From Corynebacterium aquilae DSM 44791 (GTDB lineage: Bacteria > Actinomycetota > Actinomycetes > Mycobacteriales > Mycobacteriaceae), in NCBI RefSeq assembly GCF_001941445.1, contig NZ_CP009245.1, positions 1,387,992-1,451,991 on the forward strand: a DNA stretch of 64,000 nt, read 5' to 3'. Within the stretch, counting starts at the first letter, position 1. Each line of letters opens with the position of its first letter. This document shows, in pieces, positions 50,318 through 58,694 of this stretch. Position numbers and translations under genes: made by a program. Under the pieces are notes generated by a model, which did not search any database, was not told where the DNA came from, and saw nothing but the letters and a program-made list of their open reading frames with translations.

Positions 50318-51868
50318 CTAAGCTGCGTTCGGGTTCCGGCGCAGTCGCTTTCCCCGCGTCGCATACAGCGCCGCGAGAGCACACAGAGAACCTATGATAT
50401 CGAACCCGGCAGCAATTACTGAACCAGCCCTGGAAGCAATGGTGCGACTGTCTTTGAGCGGCAGCTCGTCTTCCAGCACCGCCGGGGTGAAAATCTTCGA
50501 TTGCTGAAGCACTCGCCCTTCTGGGCTCACCAGGGCGGACACCCCGGAGGTCGCCGCCACCACGACCGCACGATCCATCTCTATGGCCCGCATCCGGCTC
50601 ATTGCCAACTGCTGGTAGGTCATGTCGGTGAAACCGAAGGTCGCGTTGTTGGTGGGGGTGGTCAGAATTTGGGCGCCGTGGGCGATGGCATCCTGGGCGG
50701 AGGCATCAAAAGCGACCTCGTAGCAGGTGGAAATACCTACCGGAATCTCCCGGCCTGAGATCGCGGCTTTCATGTGCACCACACCGGTACCGTCACCGGG
50801 TTGAAAATTACCGGCCTGGTCGACCAGCGGGCTAAAACGGCGGAAGAAGTCCCGCATCGGCATGTACTCGCCGAAAGGCTGCAAGAACTTCTTGTGGTGG
50901 TGCTCCCCTACCGATGCGTCGGGGTTGATCACCACCATGGTGTTGCGATCCCCAACGGCGTCTTCGGTGATGGTGCCCACCAAAATGGGGGCGCGGGCAA
51001 CACTTGCTGCGTGGTTGACCAAAATTCGGGCCTGCTCGTCGCGGAAAGGGTTCACATCGGAGGAATTTTCCGGCCAGATAACAATGTCGGCTTGGCGGGG
51101 GATGTTTTGGGTTTCTCGCACATGATTGGCCAGTACCGCGCGGCGCTGCGCGTTGAAATCCAATCCCATCCGGGGCACATTGCCCTGGACCGCGGCGACG
51201 GTGACTTCACCGATGGGCGCGGCTGTCGGCAGATGGGCGACCATCGCGGTGGCCGCGACGGGCACCGCCAACACCAGCGCTGCCCTGATCCGTTTGCTGA
51301 AAACCGCGATGACGGCTGCTGCCACCATCATCGTCGCTAGCGTCACGATGGTGGGCCCGGCGATGCGCGCCAGGATCGCCAGTGGCCCATCGACTTGGCC
51401 CCAGGCGATCCGGCCCCAGGCGAATCCCCCAAACGGCCAGGTCGATCGGAGCCATTCCACCGCGACTGCGATGAAGGGGGCGGCGTAAAGGCCCCATTTC
51501 AGGCGCAGGGCGCGGGCGGCCAGTAGTCCGAAGCCCATGCTGTAGAGAGCCTCGGTGATCGCCAGGGCGATGTAGGGCATGTTGCCGACGAATTCTCCGA
51601 TCCAGGGCAACAGCAGCAGGTAGAGGGCTAGGCCGTGGGCCAGGCCGATCAGTAGAGACTGCCCGTAGCCCACGGAGTGTTGGCGCCACGGGGCGAGTGC
51701 GAACAGCCCCACCGCGCAGCCGGCGATGCCGAGCCACCACAAACCGAAGGGCTCGTAGGAGAAATACACCAGGGCGCCGCCGGCGGCTGCCAGTCCGAGG
51801 CGTGCAAGCAGAACCCACCACCGGCCGGCGGTGGTGGGCGAGGCTAGTTCCGGTGCCACAGCGGTCAT
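50318..51868 (-). CDS. lnt: Apolipoprotein N-acyltransferase
   Basis: Adds the third acyl chain to lipoproteins at the outer face of the cytoplasmic membrane. The 516-residue protein has five to six N-terminal hydrophobic helices (GLAAAGGALVYFSYEPFGLW as one landmark), then a nitrilase-like outside domain. The catalytic set is visible: Glu in PENSSDVN, Lys in HHKKFLQPFGEYMP and Cys in GISTCYEVAF. A final helix lies near the C-terminus. Its ATG overlaps the fxsA stop (TAATG). Partnership with Ppm is inferred from neighbours and from the fused mycobacterial protein. Confidence 0.95.
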   Translation of the reverse strand: MTAVAPELASPTTAGRWWVLLARLGLAAAGGALVYFSYEPFGLWWLGIAGCAVGLFALAPWRQHSVGYGQSLLIGLAHGLALYLLLLPWIGEFVGNMPYIALAITEALYSMGFGLLAARALRLKWGLYAAPFIAVAVEWLRSTWPFGGFAWGRIAWGQVDGPLAILARIAGPTIVTLATMMVAAAVIAVFSKRIRAALVLAVPVAATAMVAHLPTAAPIGEVTVAAVQGNVPRMGLDFNAQRRAVLANHVRETQNIPRQADIVIWPENSSDVNPFRDEQARILVNHAASVARAPILVGTITEDAVGDRNTMVVINPDASVGEHHHKKFLQPFGEYMPMRDFFRRFSPLVDQAGNFQPGDGTGVVHMKAAISGREIPVGISTCYEVAFDASAQDAIAHGAQILTTPTNNATFGFTDMTYQQLAMSRMRAIEMDRAVVVAATSGVSALVSPEGRVLQQSKIFTPAVLEDELPLKDSRTIASRAGSVIAAGFDIIGSLCALAALYATRGKRLRRNPNAA

Positions 51869-52401
51869 TATTTGTGTCCGCGTTCGTCGCGCGGGTGATC
51901 TTCGAAGTCTTGGGGATCGACGTTTTTCGACCAGGTTTCAATGTCCTCGTCGGAGGGTTGCGGCTGCTGCTGTGGTTGCTCGTCGACGACGAAGCTGCCG
52001 TAGTTGGCGCGGGTGCCGTAGGAGGCCGCGGTTTCGTAGGCGTGGGTGCCGAACACTTCGATGCGTTGGCGGATTTTGCGGGCCATGATTTTGCGGACGA
52101 TTGAGCGGGTGGGCCCGAAAATGAGCAGCAGACCGCCGATGGTGGTGATGAAGCCGGGGAGGGCAACCCCCATGGAGCCTGCCGCGATGAGCCCCAGATC
52201 GCCCATGGCGGTGCCTGGGGCGCGTTGGCCGTGGGCGGCCATGGTGGCGATGCGGCGCATTTCGATGGCTGCGATGAGCAGGCCGAAAAAGAAGCACAGC
52301 AGCAAAGCGAGGAGCGCCCACCCGGTGCCGATGAGTTTCGACACCAGGTAGAAGGCGAGGGCTTCGGCGAGAATGTAGGGAATTGCGATTGCTATAGGCA
52401 C
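51868..52401 (-). CDS. fxsA: FxsA-family membrane protein
   Basis: A 177-residue membrane protein of the FxsA family; the E. coli member interferes with phage T7 exclusion by F plasmid, but the general role is unknown. The core has LAEALAFYLVSKLIGTGWAL, LLLCFFFGLLIAAIE and LPGFITTIGGLLLIFGPTR, four hydrophobic segments overall. The C-terminal 60 residues are polar and Gln/Asp-rich. It starts with GTG at 52401, inside one arm of a long inverted repeat. It heads the fxsA-lnt-ppm operon. Confidence 0.88.
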   Translation of the reverse strand: MPIAIAIPYILAEALAFYLVSKLIGTGWALLALLLCFFFGLLIAAIEMRRIATMAAHGQRAPGTAMGDLGLIAAGSMGVALPGFITTIGGLLLIFGPTRSIVRKIMARKIRQRIEVFGTHAYETAASYGTRANYGSFVVDEQPQQQPQPSDEDIETWSKNVDPQDFEDHPRDERGHK

Positions 52402-52460
52402 CCCACCACTGTAGACAATTTATGCCCGTTTTTTGCTGTGTGAAACGGGGTGGTGGGGTG
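52399..52460. repeat. Nested inverted repeat between cobN and fxsA
   Basis: The outer arms CACCCCACCAC (52399-52409) and GTGGTGGGGTG (52450-52460) are perfect; the inner arms CCCGTTT (52425-52431) and AAACGGG (52443-52449) are also perfect. The fxsA start codon is in the outer arm. It may end cobN transcription or limit fxsA translation. Confidence 0.6.
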
Positions 52461-52471
52461 TGTGGGGTGGG

Positions 52472-55400
52472 TTAGCGGTCTTCGAGTTTTCCTTCCGCTT
52501 CGAGGTAGGTGTTGCGCAGCAGTTCCAGTGCCTGGTCGCTGGGCTTTTCCCACAGGCCGCGTTCGGCGGCTTCGAGGAGGCGTTCGGAGATGTCTTTAAG
52601 CGCCCAGGGGTTGGACTTTTCGAAGAATTCCCGGTTGGTGGGATCACCGACGTAGGTGTCGGTGAGTTTTTCGTACATCCAGTCGTCCATCAGCCCGGTG
52701 GTGGCGTCGTAGCCGAATAGGTAGTCGACGGTGGCGGACATTTCGAAGGCGCCTTTGTAGCCGTGGTTGCGCATCGCTTCGATCCAGCGGGGGTTGACGA
52801 CGCGGGCGCGGAAGACGCGGCGGGATTCTTCGTGGAGGGTGCGGGTTTTGACGGTTTCCTGGCGGGTGCTGTCGCCGATGTAGGCTTCCGGGTCTTTGCC
52901 GGTCAGGGCGCGGACGGTGGCGATCATGCCGCCGTGGTACTGGAAGTAGTCGTCGGAGTCGGCGATGTCGTGTTCTTGGGAGTCGACGTTTTTGGCGGCC
53001 ACGGTGATGCGCTTGTAGGCGGTGCGCATTTGTTCTTCGGCTTTGACGCCGTTGAGGCCGCGGCCGTAGGTGTATCCGCCCCAGGTGGTGTAGACCTCGG
53101 CGAGGTCGGCGTCGTCGCGCCAGTTGCCGGATTCGATCAGTTCGAGCAGGCCGGCGCCGTAGGTGCCGGGTTTGGAGCCGAAGATGCGGGGGGTGTGGGT
53201 GTCGATGGTGCCGTCGTCGTGGGCGTGGGCGCGCACGTAGTTGTGTTCTGCGGGTTCGTCGAGGTTGGCGACCATTTGGACGGCGTCGTCGAGCAGGGCG
53301 AGAACGTGGGGGAAGGCGTCGCGGAAGAAGCCGGAGATGCGGACGGTGGTGTCGATGCGGGGGCGGCCGAGTTCTTCCAGCGGGATGACGGTTAGTTCGG
53401 TAACACGGCGGGAGGCTTCGTCCCAGACGGGGCGCACCCCGAGCAGGGCGAAGACTTCGGCGATGTCGTCGCCGCTGGTGCGCATGGCGGAGGTGCCCCA
53501 TACGGAGATGCCGACGCTGCGGGGGTATTCGCCGTCGTGGTCGGCTTGGTAGCGCTCAATGAGGGAGTCGGCGAGCAGCTGGCCGGTTTCCCAGGCCAGG
53601 CGGCTGGGCAGCGATTTGGGGTCGACGGAGTAGAAGTTGCGGCCGGTGGGCAGCACGTTGATCAGGCCGCGCATGGGGGATCCGGAGGGGCCGGCTTCGA
53701 TGAAGCGGCCGTCGAGGGCGCGCAGGATTTGGGTGATTTCCCGGCCGGTGCCGGCCAGCCGCGGCACGATTTCCTTGGCGGCGAATCGCAGGATGGCTGC
53801 GACTTCGTCGGGGTTGGTGCTGTCGGGCAGTTCGCCGGCGGCGAGTGCTTCGGCGACGATGCGTTCGGCTTGTTGGGCGTCCCAGCCGCAGGCGTCGAGG
53901 CGTTCGATGATGCCGCGGGCTGCTTGTTCGGCGGCGTCGACGGCGGCGCGGGTTTCGTCGCCGGCTTCGGACAGTCCGAGGGCTTCGCGCAGCCCGACGA
54001 CGGCTTGTTCGCCGCCCCAGAGCTGGCGGGCGCGCAGCATAGCTAGGACCAGGTCGATGCGCATCTCCCCTTCGACGGGTTCGCCGAGAATGTGCAGGCC
54101 GCCGCGGATGGCGACGTCTTTGATTTCGCACAGCCAGCCGTCGATGTGCATCAGCATGTCGTCGAAGACTTCTTCGTCGGGGCGTTGTTCCCAGCCGAGG
54201 TCTTGGTCCATCTTCGCGGCGGTCAGCAGCGTCCAGATTTCCTGGCGGATGGCCGGCAGTTTCGCCGGATCCATGGCGGAGATGTTTTGGTGCTCGTCGA
54301 GCAGCTGCTCGAGGCGGGTGATGTCGCCGTAGGATTCGGCGCGCGCCATCGGCGGGATCATGTGGTCGACGAGGGTGGCGTGTGCGCGGCGTTTCGCCTG
54401 GGTGCCTTCGCCGGGGTCGTTGACCAGGAAGGGGTAGATCAGGGGCATGTCGGCGATGGCTTGGTCGGTGTAGCAGTCGGCGGACATGCCGACGGTTTTA
54501 CCGGGCAGCCATTCCATGTTGCCGTGTTTGCCCATGTGGACGATGGCGTCGGCGCGGAAGATTTCCCGCAGCCAGAAGTAGGTGCCCAGGTAGTGGTGGT
54601 TGGCCGGCAGGTCGGGGTCGTGGTAGATGCCGACCGGGTTGTCGCCGAAGCCACGCGGGGGCTGCACCATCACCACCACGTTGCCGAAGGTGAGGCCGGC
54701 AACATAGATTTCCTGGGTTTCAGGGTTGACGTAGTGGGTGCCGGGGGCCTGCCCCCAGTGCTCCTGCATTTCTTCCTGCATGGTTTCGGGCAGGGTGGCG
54801 AAATAGCGCAGGTAGTCGTCTTTGGACAGTTTCAGGGGGTTGTTGTCCAACACCTCCTGGGTGAGCCATTCGGGGTCGTGGCCGCCGGCGTCGATGATGG
54901 CGTGCATGAGGGCGTCGCCGTCGAAGTCGTCGTAGCCGGGAATGCGGGAGGTATCACCCAGGTCGTAGCCGGCGTCGGCCATGGCGTGCAGCACCCGCAG
55001 CGTGGACAGCGGGGTGTCCAGCCCGACGGCGTTTCCGATGCGGGCGTGCTTGGTGGGGTACGCCGACAACATGACCACAATCTTTTTGTCCTGATTGTTC
55101 AGGTGGCGCAGCCGGGCGTGGCGGGCGGCAATACCCGCCAGGCGCTGGCAGCGTTCCGCATCCGGCACGTAGGCGAAAAGCCCGTCGGCGTCGTATTCCT
55201 TGAAGCTGAATGGAACAGAGATCACGCGCCCGTCGAACTCCGGCACCGCCACCTGGGTGGCCACATCCAGCGGTGTCAGCCCGTCGTCGTTGGCCTCCCA
55301 ATCAGCCCGGGAGCTGGTCAGCGCCAAACCCTGAATGATGGGGATATCCAAGGCGGCCAGCGCCGCCACATCCCACGCCTCATCGTCGCCACCGCCGGAG

Positions 55401-56089
55401 GCGGTTGCCGGCTTAGTGCCACCGGCAGCCAGCACCGTGGTGATGGCGACATCGACCTCAGCCAGCTCGTCAAGCAGCTCCTGCGGGGCCTGACGCAAAG
55501 ACGCCGCAAACATCGGCACCGGGCGCACCCCGTGGGCCTCCAAGGCGTCGGCCAACGCGTGCACATAGCCGACGTTGCCGGCCAGGTGCTGGGCGCGGTA
55601 GTACATGATCGCCACCTTCGGGGCGTCCGCGGGAAGATCCGCTCCCCGATCGCTGCGGTCCAGATGCCCCCAGAACGGCATCTTCTTCGGCGGTGCAAAA
55701 CCAAACCCAGTCAACAGCACGGTGTCGGACAAAAAGTGGTGCATCTGCACCAGGTTTTCCGCCCCGCCCTCAGCCAGGTAGGTGTGGGTAGTGGTGACCA
55801 CGCCCGCCGGAACCGTGGACAGATCCGTCAGCTCCGCGTCAACGGCCAACTCGCCGGACACAAACACCACCGGCTTGCCGGAAGCCACCAAAAAATCCAC
55901 TCCCTGCTCCCACGCGCGACGCCCACCCAGCAGGCGCACCACCACCACATCGGCAGCCTCGGTATGCTCCGCGAGCATCTCCATGCTCATCCCATTGGGG
56001 TTGGCGTAGGAGTACTCCACATCCGCCGCCTCACAGGCGGCTTTAGCGGACAACAAGTCAGTATCGGAAGTGGTGAGAAGAAGAATCAC
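52472..56089 (-). CDS. cobN: Cobaltochelatase subunit CobN
   Basis: Large subunit of the ATP-dependent enzyme that inserts Co2+ into hydrogenobyrinate a,c-diamide in the aerobic cobalamin pathway; related to magnesium chelatase ChlH. The 1205-residue protein includes IMYYRAQHLAGNVGYVHALA, VMLSAYPTKHARIGNAVGLD, VQPPRGFGDNPVGIYHDPDL, VHMGKHGNMEWLPGKTVGMS and YTYGRGLNGVKAEEQ, all CobN landmarks. It starts with GTG at 56089 behind a cobalamin riboswitch. Partners CobS and CobT are not in the window; actinobacteria often use ChlI/ChlD-type partners. Codon choice changes along the gene: C-ending codons dominate the 3' part and G/T-ending codons the 5' part. Confidence 0.95.
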   Translation of the reverse strand: MILLLTTSDTDLLSAKAACEAADVEYSYANPNGMSMEMLAEHTEAADVVVVRLLGGRRAWEQGVDFLVASGKPVVFVSGELAVDAELTDLSTVPAGVVTTTHTYLAEGGAENLVQMHHFLSDTVLLTGFGFAPPKKMPFWGHLDRSDRGADLPADAPKVAIMYYRAQHLAGNVGYVHALADALEAHGVRPVPMFAASLRQAPQELLDELAEVDVAITTVLAAGGTKPATASGGGDDEAWDVAALAALDIPIIQGLALTSSRADWEANDDGLTPLDVATQVAVPEFDGRVISVPFSFKEYDADGLFAYVPDAERCQRLAGIAARHARLRHLNNQDKKIVVMLSAYPTKHARIGNAVGLDTPLSTLRVLHAMADAGYDLGDTSRIPGYDDFDGDALMHAIIDAGGHDPEWLTQEVLDNNPLKLSKDDYLRYFATLPETMQEEMQEHWGQAPGTHYVNPETQEIYVAGLTFGNVVVMVQPPRGFGDNPVGIYHDPDLPANHHYLGTYFWLREIFRADAIVHMGKHGNMEWLPGKTVGMSADCYTDQAIADMPLIYPFLVNDPGEGTQAKRRAHATLVDHMIPPMARAESYGDITRLEQLLDEHQNISAMDPAKLPAIRQEIWTLLTAAKMDQDLGWEQRPDEEVFDDMLMHIDGWLCEIKDVAIRGGLHILGEPVEGEMRIDLVLAMLRARQLWGGEQAVVGLREALGLSEAGDETRAAVDAAEQAARGIIERLDACGWDAQQAERIVAEALAAGELPDSTNPDEVAAILRFAAKEIVPRLAGTGREITQILRALDGRFIEAGPSGSPMRGLINVLPTGRNFYSVDPKSLPSRLAWETGQLLADSLIERYQADHDGEYPRSVGISVWGTSAMRTSGDDIAEVFALLGVRPVWDEASRRVTELTVIPLEELGRPRIDTTVRISGFFRDAFPHVLALLDDAVQMVANLDEPAEHNYVRAHAHDDGTIDTHTPRIFGSKPGTYGAGLLELIESGNWRDDADLAEVYTTWGGYTYGRGLNGVKAEEQMRTAYKRITVAAKNVDSQEHDIADSDDYFQYHGGMIATVRALTGKDPEAYIGDSTRQETVKTRTLHEESRRVFRARVVNPRWIEAMRNHGYKGAFEMSATVDYLFGYDATTGLMDDWMYEKLTDTYVGDPTNREFFEKSNPWALKDISERLLEAAERGLWEKPSDQALELLRNTYLEAEGKLEDR

Positions 56090-56194
56090 GGGGACTCAAC
56101 AAGCCTTTCTGGGGTAACGCGCCCCACGGACCCCCACCACCGCAGCCCAAAAACCGCAGGCAACGATGACGGTGGCCAACAATGACGCCAAAGC

Positions 56195-56410
56195 AACAAC
56201 ACATGGTCACATGCCCTTGGCCTCCCGCAGGGGAAGGTCTGGCTCCACCACCGCGCTCACACGCGGCCCCCACAACACAAGGGCCCACGCAACGCGGGGT
56301 GACACAGTGGCGCGACCGCCCCGGAATCTCACCGGGTTCTCCCCCACCTCGCCACAACCCCACCACCAGGCGGCGCTATGGCGTCAGGGCGCGAACAAGC
56401 CAAGGACACA
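56195..56410 (-). ncRNA. Cobalamin riboswitch of cobN
   Basis: On the reverse strand the conserved core reads CCCGGTGAGATTCCGGGG then GCGCCACTGTG (about 56303-56342), followed after a variable arm by the B12-box-like GAGCCAGACC (56245-56236). These are hallmarks of the cobalamin aptamer. The leader continues about 145 bases to the cobN GTG; no plain terminator is visible, so control may act on translation. Outer limits are approximate. The divergent cobG side has no such element. Confidence 0.9.
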
Positions 56411-56622
56411 CATGTAGGGACAACCTTACCTGTATCGGTGGCCACAAACGGGCACTATCCCACCGCAATCTTCCAGCCCCACCCACACCCCAGCGGCCAA
56501 GCACACCACCCACACCCCCGCCAACCAGCTAAAGGCTGCCTGAGCAAGGTTTGCACCAGGCACCTTCAAACAGCAACAACCAAGATGAAAACACCATCAG
56601 CACCGGCGTAACCTCGACAGAC

Positions 56623-57993
56623 ATGAACGCAACACCCAAGGATGACCCCACCGCACACGGCACCCCAGGCGCGGCTGTAAACACAGCAAACACAGACACG
56701 GCCACAGCCACAGCCAACGGAAGCCTAGACACCTGCACCATCCTCGGCGACCGCAGCCGCGGCGACGGCTGCCCCGGCGCGATCCGGATGCACAAAGCCA
56801 GCGATGGGTATATCGGCCGGGTGCGTTTTCCGGGCGGTTTTCTCACCGCATCCGACTGGGAAAAGCTCGCCGCCACCGCCGCCACCTTTGGCGATGGGGA
56901 TATTCACATGACCACCCGCGGCAACGTGCAAATCCGGGGGGTGCGCGACCAAGAAGGCTTAAGCGCGCACCTGGCTGGGTTGGGGTGGATTCCCAGCCCG
57001 GACCACGACAAGATGCGCAACATTATTACCGAGCCGCTCGACCCGGCCTGGGCGCCGTGGGCACGGCGGCTGGACGAAAAACTTCGGGCACAGCCCGCCG
57101 TAGCACCCCTGTCGGGGCGCACCCTGTTTGGGCTTGATGGTGGCTTCGGTCAGGTCACCCGCTTTGCGCCCGATTTTGGTCTGCAACGCGCAGCCGACTC
57201 AACCGGAGCGAACTCGTCTGCCCCCACCGGTGAACACGCAGTCCACCTGGTGCTGGCCGGTACGGTCTACCAGCCCACCGTCACCCTCGATGAGGCTCTC
57301 GACAGCATTGTTGCCATGGCCACCCTGTGGGCCGAGATTCGCGGCCCGCACTGGCGCGTCAAAGAACACCCCGACGCCCACCCGGAGCTACTTGCCGCCG
57401 CGGGACTCAAACACGCCACCCCACTGAACCCCACCGCGCCGGGGCATAACCGCCGCCCCGTCGGATGGTTTTCTGCCCACACCACCGAACAAAACAGCCA
57501 GGAAGACACCCCACAGGAAGACACCCCGACGGTGAGCCTCGGCATCGGGGTGCCCTTCGGGCGGATCAGCAACGAACAAGCACAACTACTAGCCGCCATC
57601 GGCCACGACACCACCGTCAGCCCCTGGCCGACCATCACCATCCACGCCCTCACCGAAGGCGAAGCCGAAGCCATCGTCAAAGTCATGGCGCCCCGCGGAT
57701 TTGTCTTCCACGACGACAGCCCCCAACTGCGCATCACCGCCTGCACCGGCCAGCCAGGCTGCGACAAATCCGCCACCGACGTCCGCGCCGACGCCCACCA
57801 CCTCATGAACCACCCCCACCTGATCACCGCCCACGCCGCCGACGCCTACGGTGACAGCCAACTACCCCAGCCCGAGGACAACAACCTCCTCATCCACTTC
57901 TCCGGCTGCCAACGCCGCTGCGGGCACCCCGGAGCCACCCACCTCGACTACACCGCCACCGCCGACGGCGAATACACCACCACCGTCCGCTAA
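56623..57993 (+). CDS. cobG: Precorrin-3B synthase
   Basis: Oxygen-dependent Fe-S and haem-like enzyme of the aerobic pathway that converts precorrin-3A to precorrin-3B before ring contraction; related to sulfite/nitrite reductases. The protein has DGCPGAIRMHKASDGYIGRV, MTTRGNVQIRGV near the N-terminal half and the 4Fe-4S cysteines in ACTGQPGC and FSGCQRRCGHPGA. The ATG at 56623 gives 456 residues; a TTG at 56551 would give 480. Neither has a good ribosome-binding site, and the first 40 residues are low-complexity. cobH follows after 53 bases. Its presence marks the aerobic route. Confidence 0.9.
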   Translation: MNATPKDDPTAHGTPGAAVNTANTDTATATANGSLDTCTILGDRSRGDGCPGAIRMHKASDGYIGRVRFPGGFLTASDWEKLAATAATFGDGDIHMTTRGNVQIRGVRDQEGLSAHLAGLGWIPSPDHDKMRNIITEPLDPAWAPWARRLDEKLRAQPAVAPLSGRTLFGLDGGFGQVTRFAPDFGLQRAADSTGANSSAPTGEHAVHLVLAGTVYQPTVTLDEALDSIVAMATLWAEIRGPHWRVKEHPDAHPELLAAAGLKHATPLNPTAPGHNRRPVGWFSAHTTEQNSQEDTPQEDTPTVSLGIGVPFGRISNEQAQLLAAIGHDTTVSPWPTITIHALTEGEAEAIVKVMAPRGFVFHDDSPQLRITACTGQPGCDKSATDVRADAHHLMNHPHLITAHAADAYGDSQLPQPEDNNLLIHFSGCQRRCGHPGATHLDYTATADGEYTTTVR

Positions 57994-58046
57994 GCACCCC
58001 CACCTCAACACCAGCCCACACCCCGCCCAGGACTACTGTTAAACCC

Positions 58047-58694
58047 ATGCACGACTACATCACCGACGGGGCGGAAATCTACCGCCAATCCTTCGCCATG
58101 ATCCGCGAAGAATCCGACCTCACACGCTTCGATGATGAACAAGCCCAAGTCGCCGTCCGCATGATCCACGCCGCCGGCCAAACCGACCTCGCGCACGACA
58201 TCGAATTCTCCACCAACCTGGTCCCCGCAGCACGCACCGCACTGCGCAACGGCGCCCCCATCCTCACCGATGTCAACATGGTCGCCAGCGGAGTCACCCG
58301 CAAACGACTCCCCGCCAACAACGACATCATCTGCCTGCTCAAAGACCCCCGCACACCAGAACTAGCCAAACAACTCGGCACCACCCGCTCCGCCGCCGCC
58401 ACCGAACTATGGGCAGAACACCTCGACGGCGCCATCGTCGCCATCGGCAACGCCCCCACCGCCCTGTTCCACCTACTCAACAACCTCGCCGAACACCCCA
58501 CCATGCCGCGACCCGCAGCCATCATCGGCATCCCCGTCGGCTTCATCGGCGCCGCCGAATCAAAAACGGCCCTCTCCGACGTAGCCCAAGACCTCGGCGT
58601 CGAATTCGTCACCGTCCACGGACGCCGCGGCGGCAGCGCCATCACCTGCGCCGCCATCAACGCCCTCGCCACAGAAAAGGAAATCCTGCCGTGA
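58047..58694 (+). CDS. cobH: Precorrin-8X methylmutase
   Basis: Moves a methyl group from C-11 to C-12, turning precorrin-8X into hydrogenobyrinate. The 215-residue protein shows the family pattern IYRQSFAMIREESDL, VRMIHAAGQTDLAHDIEFS with the catalytic His, DVNMVASGVTRKRL and VGFIGAAESKTAL. It overlaps cobIJ by four bases, so the two are coupled. The order cobG-cobH-cobIJ is a common actinobacterial operon. Confidence 0.95.
   Translation: MHDYITDGAEIYRQSFAMIREESDLTRFDDEQAQVAVRMIHAAGQTDLAHDIEFSTNLVPAARTALRNGAPILTDVNMVASGVTRKRLPANNDIICLLKDPRTPELAKQLGTTRSAAATELWAEHLDGAIVAIGNAPTALFHLLNNLAEHPTMPRPAAIIGIPVGFIGAAESKTALSDVAQDLGVEFVTVHGRRGGSAITCAAINALATEKEILP

Noticed and set aside
56415-56433. DtxR-like iron box near the cobN riboswitch
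   Set aside because: Only about 12 of 19 positions fit the consensus, which is too weak for a call.
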